Part shown: positions 42,132 through 48,795 of the stretch, piece after piece
How the letters are laid out: the number at the start of each line of letters is the position of its first letter
Numbering within the stretch: the stretch's first letter is position 1
From: Shouchella hunanensis
GTDB lineage: Bacteria; Bacillota; Bacilli; Bacillales; Bacillaceae_D
Length of the DNA: 64,000 nt
Assembly (NCBI RefSeq): GCF_028735875.1
Contig: NZ_CP117834.1
Coordinates: forward strand, 2,034,001-2,098,000
Direction: 5' to 3'
The notes under the pieces: model-generated
Seen by the model: only the letters and a program-made list of their open reading frames with translations
Told to the model about the DNA's origin: nothing
The model's database searches: none
Position numbers and translations under genes: made by a program

Positions 42132-42441
42132 GAAACGCAAAGCTTTGGGATGCTAGAAATTGGACTGGATAGTGATAGAATATCCTAAGGTTAATTAAGT
42201 GAACTAAGTAGGGATATCTTTCATTATCAAACAAAAGTTGCCGATTTTTAGTCAAGCATAACAAACGAGATTTGTAATGGATCGAATGACACACATTCTT
42301 ATGAAGTACCTTTTGGGAAAATACAGTGTTGATAAAACACGCCATCAACAGGCGTGTTTTTTCAATGATTTAACGTTTTCTCGTTCATTTAAAAGCGGAG
42401 TAGGACTGGTTCGCTGGACAACAAACAAGTTAAGCTAACTC
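42132..42441. other. Intergenic region with terminator of the riboswitch operon
   Basis: About 310 bases between the HAD-Nudix gene and the beta-lactamase gene. It contains one clear terminator (42334-42362) and no recognised gene. Confidence 0.4.
42334..42362 (+). terminator. Rho-independent terminator
   Basis: Perfect stem AAAACACGCC / GGCGTGTTTT, seven-base loop, followed by TT. Confidence 0.88.
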
Positions 42442-43350
42442 TTAAGGCGTTTGGCTTGCTCCATACTCGAAATCGTCCATCAGCATGCGCAAGGCAGCTT
42501 CAGTCGCTTCGGCAATGAGCGCATCATCGGACTCAGCATCTGCTTGTTCCTTGCTTGATAACACAGCGATTACAATTGGATCTTCATCTGGTGGCCAAAT
42601 AATGCCGATGTCGTTTCGTGTTCCGTAGGAAGCAGAGCCGGTTTTATCGCCGACAAGCCAACCTTCAGGAACACCGGAACGGATGAGTGCATCGCCTGTG
42701 GTGTTATGAATCAGCCAGTCGTTTAACAGCGTTTGTTTTTCTTCGTCAAGTGCATCTCCAAGTGAAAAGGCATAGAGGCTTTCCGCAAGAGCCTTAGCTG
42801 TGCTTGTATCGCGTGTTTCTCCAGGTTTAACATCATTTAGTTCCGTCTCCATTCGTTCTGGTTCCGTCACTTCATCTCCGATTTCTCGGAGTGCCTCTTT
42901 AAACCCTGATGGACCGCCAATTTCATTGAAAATAAGATTAGCCGCTGTATTGTCGCTGTAGCGAATCGAGGCATCGCTTATTTCGTGTAGACTCATACCC
43001 GTCTCCACATGCTGCTCAGTAATCGGACTATATGTAACAAGGTCAGCTTCGGAAAACAGGATCTGCGTGTCTAACTCGTCAAGGGAAAGCTGTTGTAACA
43101 GCACGCCAACCGCCAACGCTTTGTGGGTCGAAGCATAGGCAAAGCGTTCATCCTCGTTGTATGCGATGGTCTGTCCATTACCCGTATCAAGTGCATACAC
43201 GCCTAAGCGTGCATCATAGTGATCTTCAAGCACGGAAAATACTGCTGCACTGTTCTCGTCATCTGGTTGCTGTTGCTCGGTTGTCTCAGGTGTTCCGCAG
43301 GCAGCTAATACGGTTAATGTAAAAATGGCTCCATATCTCTTCAATGTCAA
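42442..43350 (-). CDS. Class A beta-lactamase, lipoprotein
   Basis: A 302-residue class A serine beta-lactamase exported as a lipoprotein (lipobox LAAC, Cys18). Active-site motifs: S74-T-H-K77, the SDN loop S132-D-N134, the E-x-x-L-N motif at Glu168-Asn172 and K236-T-G. It opens penicillins and some cephalosporins. PenP/BCL-1-like enzymes occur in Bacillus relatives. It is divergent from blaR1-blaI with two BlaI dyads in between, so it is induced by beta-lactams. Confidence 0.94.
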   Translation of the reverse strand: MTLKRYGAIFTLTVLAACGTPETTEQQQPDDENSAAVFSVLEDHYDARLGVYALDTGNGQTIAYNEDERFAYASTHKALAVGVLLQQLSLDELDTQILFSEADLVTYSPITEQHVETGMSLHEISDASIRYSDNTAANLIFNEIGGPSGFKEALREIGDEVTEPERMETELNDVKPGETRDTSTAKALAESLYAFSLGDALDEEKQTLLNDWLIHNTTGDALIRSGVPEGWLVGDKTGSASYGTRNDIGIIWPPDEDPIVIAVLSSKEQADAESDDALIAEATEAALRMLMDDFEYGASQTP

Positions 43351-43368
43351 TCAACCTTTCGTTATTAA

Positions 43369-43401
43369 GATTACAACTGTAGTCAATATTACAAATGTAA
43401 T
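43369..43401. promoter_or_regulatory. Two BlaI operator dyads
   Basis: GATTACAACTGTAGTC (43369-43384) and ATTACAAATGTAAT (43388-43401) carry the TACA-N2-TGTA core bound by BlaI/MecI repressors. They lie between the divergent beta-lactamase and blaR1 genes and should control both. Confidence 0.85.
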
Positions 43402-43474
43402 CTAATTCTGTCAAACGATTTTTATTCGTGGTATGATAAACGAAAAACGAAACAAGTGGAGGAGCGTATAACGA

Positions 43475-45232
43475 ATGCTAGTGACACTTCTAGTGCTAAC
43501 GTTGCTCATTAGCGCACTTTTTCTCGTTCGTCAGGGTATGAAACTAGTGCGACTACCGGCCATTTGGTTGGATCGTTTCTGGTCTCTTCTCTTTGTAGTA
43601 CTTTTGCTCCCATTTCTTCCCCTTCAAGCCGTTCCTTTTTTTGCTGGAGAGACGAGGGGAGTAGAGCAACGTCCTCAACTTCCTGGAGAAGCGCAACTGA
43701 CAGAAGCAACAAACATGACGATTTCTGACTTTAGCGTGTCTGTTACTAGGTTTGATTTAGGCTGGCTTGAGTCTGGTTTATTCGTGGTTTGGCTTGGAGG
43801 AATCGGATTTGGGTTGTGTCTTATTTTCCAATCCCTCTTTAAGCTAAAAACAATAATTGCTAAGGCGAGAGCTGTAAAGGACTCACGGTTAACGATCGCT
43901 TATGACGCCTGTGTCAAGGAGCTAGGACTTAAAAAGAAACCACGCCTATTGGAGTCAGGCTCAATCGAGTCACCCGTAACATGCGGAATTCTCCGTCCTT
44001 ATCTCCTTGTTCCGGAAGGTTTGTATAATCTTTTTTCTACCGATGAGATTCGTTACATGTTCCTGCATGAACTAAAGCATCATCAGCTGCACCATCCTCG
44101 GATAAATGCGACCGCGCTCTTACTCCAAATGGTTTATTGGTTTCACCCGCTCGTCTGGCTCGCACGAAAAAAGATGGTAATGGACCGAGAGCTTGCCTGT
44201 GACGCAGCTGTTATTGAAACAATCGGCATGTGCGAGCGCAAAGCTTACGGGAGGACGCTGCTTCAGTTCATTGAGAAAAAACAATCCCATTCGTCGCTTG
44301 AACTCGGTGTTGGCGGGACGAAGAAACAGATTGAGACACGCATTTATTCTCTTATTCACTACCGCAGTTCTTCTAAAAAAGATACGGTCAAAGGTAGTCT
44401 TATTTACACGCTCGTAGTGTTGTTCATTGTCCTGCAGACGCCATGGCTTGCTCTAGGAGAGGTAGAGGAGCAAAGATATTCATTTGATCACTCAAATGCC
44501 AGCTATGAGGAGCTGTCTTCCTTTTTTGCTGATCATGATGGAAGCTTTGTGCTCTACAGCGCTAGAGAGAATCATTATTTCATTCATAATCGAGCCGGAA
44601 GTGAGCAACGCTATTCACCGAACTCCACATTTAAGATTTATAGTGCCTTGATCGGGCTTGAAGAAGGCATCGTTCAGCCAGATACCGTCCTCGCTTGGGA
44701 CGGGACAGCACATGATTACCCTGAATGGAACCAGCAACAAACCCTCAATAGCGCGATGCAGTATTCGGTTAACTGGTATTTTGAAAAAATAGAAGCAGAC
44801 ATGTCACTTAACCAGATGATGACTTATATCAACGAGTTGAATTACGGCAACAAATCGATTGAGGGGCCGACGCCAGTTTGGCTCGAATCTTCGTTAACCA
44901 TTTCTCCGGTTGAGCAAGTTGATTTGCTACATCGGTTGTATAGCAAAGAACTTCCGTTTCAAGGGGAATCCGTCATGGCGGTTAAAGACGCGCTCTTGCT
45001 TGAGCAAACGGGTGAAACCGCATTTTATGGCAAAACAGGGACTGGTGTGGTGAATGAACGGGCTGTGAACGGTTGGTTTGTGGGTTTTGTGGAAACGACA
45101 GACGATACGCTGTTTTTTGCCACGCATCTAGCTGGTGATGAAGAGGCCACGGGACAAAGTGCGGCTGATATAACCCGAGCCATTTTAGTAGATAAAGGAA
45201 TTCTAACAGGGGGGATTGGAGTAAATGAGTAA
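43475..45232 (+). CDS. blaR1: BlaR1-type beta-lactam sensor-transducer
   Basis: A 585-residue membrane protein. Residues 1-330 form an M56 peptidase domain with transmembrane helices and the zinc motif H198-E-L-K-H202 plus Glu239 in RELACD. Residues 335-585 form an extracellular class D-like sensor with S384-T-F-K387, S-V-N in QYSVNWYFEK, and K-T-G in FYGKTGTG. Beta-lactam acylation of Ser384 activates the zinc protease, which leads to loss of BlaI. GTGGAGGAGCG precedes the ATG; it overlaps blaI by eight bases. Confidence 0.94.
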   Translation: MLVTLLVLTLLISALFLVRQGMKLVRLPAIWLDRFWSLLFVVLLLPFLPLQAVPFFAGETRGVEQRPQLPGEAQLTEATNMTISDFSVSVTRFDLGWLESGLFVVWLGGIGFGLCLIFQSLFKLKTIIAKARAVKDSRLTIAYDACVKELGLKKKPRLLESGSIESPVTCGILRPYLLVPEGLYNLFSTDEIRYMFLHELKHHQLHHPRINATALLLQMVYWFHPLVWLARKKMVMDRELACDAAVIETIGMCERKAYGRTLLQFIEKKQSHSSLELGVGGTKKQIETRIYSLIHYRSSSKKDTVKGSLIYTLVVLFIVLQTPWLALGEVEEQRYSFDHSNASYEELSSFFADHDGSFVLYSARENHYFIHNRAGSEQRYSPNSTFKIYSALIGLEEGIVQPDTVLAWDGTAHDYPEWNQQQTLNSAMQYSVNWYFEKIEADMSLNQMMTYINELNYGNKSIEGPTPVWLESSLTISPVEQVDLLHRLYSKELPFQGESVMAVKDALLLEQTGETAFYGKTGTGVVNERAVNGWFVGFVETTDDTLFFATHLAGDEEATGQSAADITRAILVDKGILTGGIGVNE

Positions 45233-45602
45233 AAACATGCCGAGCATTTCAGATGCAGAGTGGGAAGTGATGAAGGTACTCTGGAAAAATCCGCCGAAAA
45301 GTGCACGTCAAGTCGTGACAGAGCTCAAGGCGCTCGTTGACTGGAAGCCCAAAACAATCCGCACGCATCTTGACCGTTTAACCAAAAAAGAGATTATCAA
45401 AGTGAATCGAGATGAGCGACTTTACACGTTTACACCACTTTTTTCAGAAGATGAGTGTAAGCGGGCAGAAACCAATTCGTTTATTAAACGTGTTCATGAC
45501 GGCACAACAAAATCGATGATGCTACAATTCATTGAAGACGAAACCCTCACAAAAGAAGATCTACAGGATCTTCGATCCTTGCTTGATGAAAAGCTAGATT
45601 AA
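45225..45602 (+). CDS. blaI: BlaI/MecI/CopY family repressor
   Basis: A 125-residue winged-helix repressor: ISDAEWEVMKVLWKNPPKSARQVVTEL and TIRTHLDRLTKKEIIKV cover the DNA-binding domain (residues about 4-70); the C-terminal helices contain the cleavage/dimer region. It binds the TACA/TGTA dyads at 43369-43401 and silences the beta-lactamase and its own operon. It overlaps blaR1 by eight bases and is therefore translationally coupled. Confidence 0.94.
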   Translation: MSKNMPSISDAEWEVMKVLWKNPPKSARQVVTELKALVDWKPKTIRTHLDRLTKKEIIKVNRDERLYTFTPLFSEDECKRAETNSFIKRVHDGTTKSMMLQFIEDETLTKEDLQDLRSLLDEKLD

Positions 45603-45713
45603 AGAAAGAGCTGCAAAGGTAGAAGCATCTGCCTTTGCTTTTACCAATGGAGGATAGCACCAATCCATCCGCGTCAATTTTATAGCGTAAAGACGGTAAA
45701 GTGTATGAATACG

Positions 45714-45745
45714 TAAAAAAAACCAACCAATCGGTTGGTATCAAT
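45714..45745 (-). terminator. Rho-independent terminator (minus strand)
   Basis: On the minus strand ACCAACC-GATT-GGTTGGT followed by eight T, downstream of the small membrane protein gene at 45755. Confidence 0.85.
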
Positions 45746-45754
45746 CGTACTCAT

Positions 45755-45955
45755 TTATTTCTCTAAAAATTTCTTACCTCTGTTTTTGTCAACGGCTAAA
45801 CGCAATAAAACGAAAAGGACACCAACACCAATCCCAATAACGGTATAAGCCATAATGTTTCCAACTGTATACTCATCAGAAACTAGAAAACCAACACCGG
45901 TAAATACAATAGCAAATGCAACAAGTAATACGGTGATTTTCACACCAGCGTTCAT
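45755..45955 (-). CDS. Small two-span membrane protein, 66 aa
   Basis: The frame is open upstream to 46117, but GGAAGGGTG before the ATG at 45955 and the hydrophobic N-terminus (MNAGVKITVLLVAFAIVFTG) point to that start. Second helix in YTVIGIGVGVLFVLLRLAV, ending in DKNRGKKFLEK. Typical small Bacillus membrane protein; no family recognised. Its own terminator follows. Confidence 0.65.
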   Translation of the reverse strand: MNAGVKITVLLVAFAIVFTGVGFLVSDEYTVGNIMAYTVIGIGVGVLFVLLRLAVDKNRGKKFLEK

Positions 45956-46013
45956 CTGGAACACCCTTCCATTTGTAACCTTATAATGATAGATTCCCAA
46001 TAGTCGCAAAATG

Positions 46014-46043
46014 AAACATAAGGGGAGTATTCCCCTTATGTTT
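46014..46043. repeat. Perfect inverted repeat (possible terminator)
   Basis: AAACATAAGGGGA / TCCCCTTATGTTT with a GTAT loop, 13 bp. On the minus strand it is followed by CATTTTG. It separates the TIR-like fragment from the small membrane protein gene and may be the terminator of a lost minus-strand gene. Confidence 0.5.
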
Positions 46044-46105
46044 ATGAGCAGCGCTCGTCGTCTGTACCCATGCATGTAATGTGCTACAAGCTGATCCTGT
46101 AATAA

Positions 46106-46378
46106 GTGCTGCAACACCTAAAAGGTTTGGCGAGCTCCAAAGTTGGAATTGTACTGGTGACACCTGCAATGTTGAAATGGATTCGTGCAGAGGGCGTCGC
46201 TGAAGAGGAACTTTCCGCTGTTCTTTCTCGTGAGCAGCTCATACCCATAGTGCACTATACAACTTATGAAGCTCTCCGAGATGTCAGTCCGTTACTCATG
46301 TCTAGAAGTGGTCTAGACACCGCTGAAGAACCGTTAGCGGATCTTGCTGTTAAACTTGCAGAGCTTGTTGAATTGTAA
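46106..46378 (+). pseudogene. TIR-domain protein fragment (3' part only)
   Basis: The frame encodes about 85 residues that look like the C-terminal half of a bacterial TIR domain: SKVGIVLVTPAMLKWIRAEG, EEELSAVLSREQLIPIVHYTT, YEALRDVSPLLMSRSGLDTA, then a final amphipathic helix. The N-terminal half with the first strand and the catalytic Glu region is missing, and there is no ribosome site at the frame opening. It appears cut at about 46110-46120, where an unrelated minus-strand frame begins. Probably the remnant of a deleted gene; a terminator remains after it. Confidence 0.6.
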
Positions 46379-46413
46379 GAATTTTTTCTGGCATTTAGTG
46401 CAGCTAGTCAGTG

Positions 46414-46444
46414 AAAACCTGTCCAATAAGGGCAGGTTTTTTAT
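46414..46444 (+). terminator. Rho-independent terminator
   Basis: Stem AAAACCTG(T)CC / GG(G)CAGGTTTT, AATAA loop, followed by TTATT. Confidence 0.85.
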
Positions 46445-46594
46445 TAGTGTTTTTGAAAACATATGGCTCCGAGCAATCATTTCAATTAAAAATATCTTGT
46501 ACTTTTATTAGACGAATAACTGTTCATTATTAACTAAAATTAAATTAAATAAATCACAACGATTTATTAATTCTACTAAAAGGAGCAAGCGACT

Positions 46595-46954
46595 ATGGCA
46601 ACTATTTATCGATCTTACCGACGTCCTGATCCAGTAAGACCAGGACAAACGAATACCATTAGTACTGCTATTACTTACGGCGTTTCTTCGCACAACAACA
46701 TTCCTGTTTCAGTATACGATTGCAAATACTGTTACGCAACTTGCGCAAGCGTAAATATACGATTGCAACGAATGGTAACATCTGCGGTGTATGAAACTGT
46801 CGGTTTGAGGTTAAACCGACGGGTTTGCGTTGCGCAGTTTTCTACACGAGTCGATGAGACGTTCACAAATGTACGAAAATCAAGCGCACCTATGCGTGTT
46901 CTCTGGACGATAGATGGTACTAACGAAACATCTCCAATTTTTTATCACGCTTAA
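46595..46954 (+). CDS. Unknown Cys-motif protein, copy A (119 aa)
   Basis: A soluble, basic 119-residue protein: MATIYRSYRRPDPVRPG at the N-terminus, a central ISTAITYGVSSHNNIPVSVY, Cys43-x2-Cys46-x3-Cys50, RLQRMVTSAVYETVGLRLNRR, a further Cys in RVCVAQF, and a conserved C-terminus (FTNVRKSSAPMRVLW, NETSPIFYHA). No signal peptide. The strand-rich pattern suggests a small beta-fold. AAAAGGAGCAAGCG precedes the ATG. Its nearest relative is copy B 1,020 bases downstream, and both are followed by an 82-residue acidic protein. I do not recognise the family. Confidence 0.75.
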   Translation: MATIYRSYRRPDPVRPGQTNTISTAITYGVSSHNNIPVSVYDCKYCYATCASVNIRLQRMVTSAVYETVGLRLNRRVCVAQFSTRVDETFTNVRKSSAPMRVLWTIDGTNETSPIFYHA

Positions 46955-47024
46955 CCTTCATCTAATCAAAGACCATTATCTTTGAATAAGGAAAATAACT
47001 ATTAATGATCAAGGAGGAAAAAAT

Positions 47025-47273
47025 ATGATTACTTTTAAAAAACAAGGTGACAAAAATATTCTTATGATTGAACAAGAAGAGGTCGTAGTTGATAAAGTGA
47101 AGATTTTGGAAGGTCAATTCTTAGCTATCGTCAGTTATTTGGATGAAGAAGATAATTTCCAAGAGGCTGAACTATTTTATCACTTGGATGAAAATGAAGT
47201 GAACGAATTCCTTGAGTCAATCGAAGAAGGGGTTCAACACAAGTATCAATTAAGCGAAGACCTTTTTAAATAA
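47025..47273 (+). CDS. Unknown acidic partner protein, copy A (82 aa)
   Basis: A very acidic 82-residue protein: MITFKKQGDKNILMIEQEEV, then ILEGQFLAIVSYLDEEDNF, EAELFYHLDENEVNEFLESI and the end KYQLSEDLFK. Beta-hairpin at the N-terminus, helix at the C-terminus. CAAGGAGGAAAAAAT precedes the ATG. It follows the basic Cys-motif protein by 70 bases. A charge-complementary pair of this kind is common in toxin-immunity or scaffold pairs, but no function can be assigned. Confidence 0.72.
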   Translation: MITFKKQGDKNILMIEQEEVVVDKVKILEGQFLAIVSYLDEEDNFQEAELFYHLDENEVNEFLESIEEGVQHKYQLSEDLFK

Positions 47274-47290
47274 GTTCTAAATTAACAATT

Positions 47291-47325
47291 AAAGGTAGCC
47301 GATAGGCTACCTTTATTGGTTTTTC
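47291..47325 (+). terminator. Rho-independent terminator of unit A
   Basis: Perfect stem AAAGGTAGCC / GGCTACCTTT, four-base loop, followed by a T-rich ATTGGTTTTT. Confidence 0.82.
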
Positions 47326-47614
47326 GATGGTGCAGGAATTGTCAGGCTCTCTCAGTCATGAATAGACTTAGTACAGTGTCACGTTGGGTTTGATAAAGCT
47401 CGTACCTAATTAATGAAACTATTTGAAACTACATATTAAAAAAGAATCTAGCGATTACCTGTTCCAACAGCTTTATTATTCTTATAGGACCAGCAATAAT
47501 TCCGGTTAAAAACATTTTGTACTTTTATTAGATGAATAACTGTTCATTATTAACTAAAATTAACTTAAATAAATCACAACGATTTATTAATTCTACTAAA
47601 AGGAGTAAGCGATT

Positions 47615-47977
47615 ATGGCAACTATTTATCGAACTTATCAACGCCGAATGCATGGAGGTGTTGAATTAAAACCTATTGAAACAGCTATTACCTATGCAAT
47701 TTCCTCACACAACAATATACCAGTTTCAGTGTACAATTGCGGACCATGTTACGCTTCTTGTGGAACCGTAGATATTCGATTACAACGTATGGTGACGTCT
47801 GCAGTTTATGAAACAGTCGGAACAAGGTTAAACAGAAGGTATGGAGACACACGTATTTGCCCTGCTAGAAGTGTTGAAGAAACCTTCACAAATGTACGAA
47901 AATCAAGCGCACCTATGCGCGTTCTCTGGACGTTAGAAGGTATCAACGAAACATCTCCAACTTTTTATCACGCTTAA
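47615..47977 (+). CDS. Unknown Cys-motif protein, copy B (120 aa)
   Basis: Paralogue of copy A with intact frame. The N-terminus differs (MATIYRTYQRRMHGG), the Cys motif is Cys42-GP-Cys45-YAS-Cys49, and the segment RLQRMVTSAVYETVG plus the C-terminus (FTNVRKSSAPMRVLW, NETSPTFYHA) is conserved. The fourth Cys is shifted (RICPARS). The conserved set of C-x2-C-x3-C, aromatic residues and the SSAPMRVLW end likely defines the family. AAAAGGAGTAAGCG before ATG. Function unknown. Confidence 0.75.
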   Translation: MATIYRTYQRRMHGGVELKPIETAITYAISSHNNIPVSVYNCGPCYASCGTVDIRLQRMVTSAVYETVGTRLNRRYGDTRICPARSVEETFTNVRKSSAPMRVLWTLEGINETSPTFYHA

Positions 47978-48046
47978 TTTTCATCTAATTAAGATCACTA
48001 TCTTTGAACAAGAAAAATAACTATTAATGAACCAGGAGGAAAAATA

Positions 48047-48295
48047 ATGATTACTTTTAAAAAACAAGTTGACAAAAATATTCTTATGATTGAACAAGAA
48101 GAGGTCGTAGTTGATAAAAAGAAAGTTTCAGAAGGTCAATTCTTAGGTATTGTAAGTTATTTGGATAAACAAGAAAATTTCCAAGAAGCTGAGCTGTTTT
48201 ATCATTTTGACGAAAATGAAGTGAATGAATTCCTTGAGTCAATCGAGGAAGGGGTTCAACAAAAGTATCAATTAAGCGAAGATCTTTTTAAATAA
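48047..48295 (+). CDS. Unknown acidic partner protein, copy B (82 aa)
   Basis: Paralogue of the 82-residue protein of unit A with a handful of substitutions (KKVSEGQFLGIVSYLDKQENF, YHFDENEVNEFLESI, QQKYQLSEDLFK). Much better conserved between units than the Cys-motif protein, suggesting that the larger protein is the one under diversifying pressure. CAGGAGGAAAAATA before ATG. Confidence 0.72.
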   Translation: MITFKKQVDKNILMIEQEEVVVDKKKVSEGQFLGIVSYLDKQENFQEAELFYHFDENEVNEFLESIEEGVQQKYQLSEDLFK

Positions 48296-48307
48296 GTTTT
48301 AAATTCC

Positions 48308-48340
48308 AATTAGAGGTAACCTTATAGGTTACCTCTAATT
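48308..48340 (+). terminator. Terminator of unit B
   Basis: Perfect 14-bp stem AATTAGAGGTAACC / GGTTACCTCTAATT with a TTATA loop, followed by GTTTCG. Its right arm and the bases after it resemble 52090-52112. Confidence 0.75.
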
Positions 48341-48350
48341 GTTTCGATGT

Positions 48351-48425
48351 TACTTCTCTGGGAGAGTTTCTACTAAACGCTCAATGTTAAGTGTTGCTTC
48401 AATTATATATTTATAAGCTCTTTCC
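48351..48425 (-). pseudogene. 3' fragment of the 285-aa lipoprotein gene
   Basis: The minus-strand frame encodes AYKYIIEATLNIERLVETLP-EK, which matches the C-terminus of the intact lipoprotein at 52119-52976 (AYKYVFKATLNIERLVETLP-DK). Homology stops near 48425; the rest of the gene is missing. The adjoining terminator bases are also shared with the intact locus, so a whole block was duplicated and then truncated. Confidence 0.75.
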
Positions 48426-48674
48426 GAATGTGGAACCAATGTTGGAGGTCGAAACCGAATCCCTATGGATTTACGATAAGTCTTATTGGAATAGCGGATA
48501 CAAAAAAGTAAATAAAGGTGAGTATTTACTTTAAACAAAGAATTGATTGTAAACGAATCAAAGATGTATCAATTATGTAACTACTTGGGATCAATAATCG
48601 TGTACTTTTCTTGTACGATCTTAAACTAAATATAGCTTAGTATTTAATTATTAAGTAAGAAGGAGTGAATAAAC

Positions 48675-48722
48675 ATGACTGATTATGTAACTCAAACAAA
48701 TTATAAGAAATCCATCTTATAA
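48675..48722 (+). CDS. Possible 15-residue peptide frame
   Basis: AAGAAGGAGTGAATAAAC precedes ATG and 15 codons (MTDYVTQTNYKKSIL) before TAA, 73 bases upstream of the DUF1906 gene. A strong ribosome site for such a short frame suggests a leader peptide or the remaining start of a lost gene. Confidence 0.3.
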   Translation: MTDYVTQTNYKKSIL

Positions 48723-48795
48723 TGCTAAGTAACGTTTTTTTCTGTATATAATTTGCGAATACAAGAAGCTTAAGTTACACATAGGAGGTTACATT

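Larger units (their letters stand above)
46455..48340 (+). repeat. Tandem duplication of a two-gene unit (offset about 1,020 bases)
   Basis: Unit A (about 46490-47325) and unit B (about 47510-48340) carry the same upstream sequence (TTGTACTTTTATTAGA.GAATAAC, the GATTTATTAATTCTACT block before the ribosome site), the same gene order and similar terminators. The proteins have diverged at many positions while reading frames are intact, so the duplication is old and both copies appear selected. Confidence 0.85.

Noticed and set aside
45981-46169. Minus-strand 62-codon frame containing GVAALITGSACSTLHAW, looking faintly like a peptide precursor
   Set aside because: It reads through a perfect 13-bp terminator-like stem, has no ribosome site and begins in the TIR fragment antisense; probably a remnant or chance.
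46490-48340. CRISPR array in the repeated region
   Set aside because: The repeats are gene-sized and there are no short regular repeats with spacers; no CRISPR array or cas gene was seen in the window.
48350-48538. Minus-strand 62-codon frame taken as a full gene
   Set aside because: Only the last 25 codons are homologous to the intact lipoprotein; the rest is unrelated, so it is listed as a fragment.
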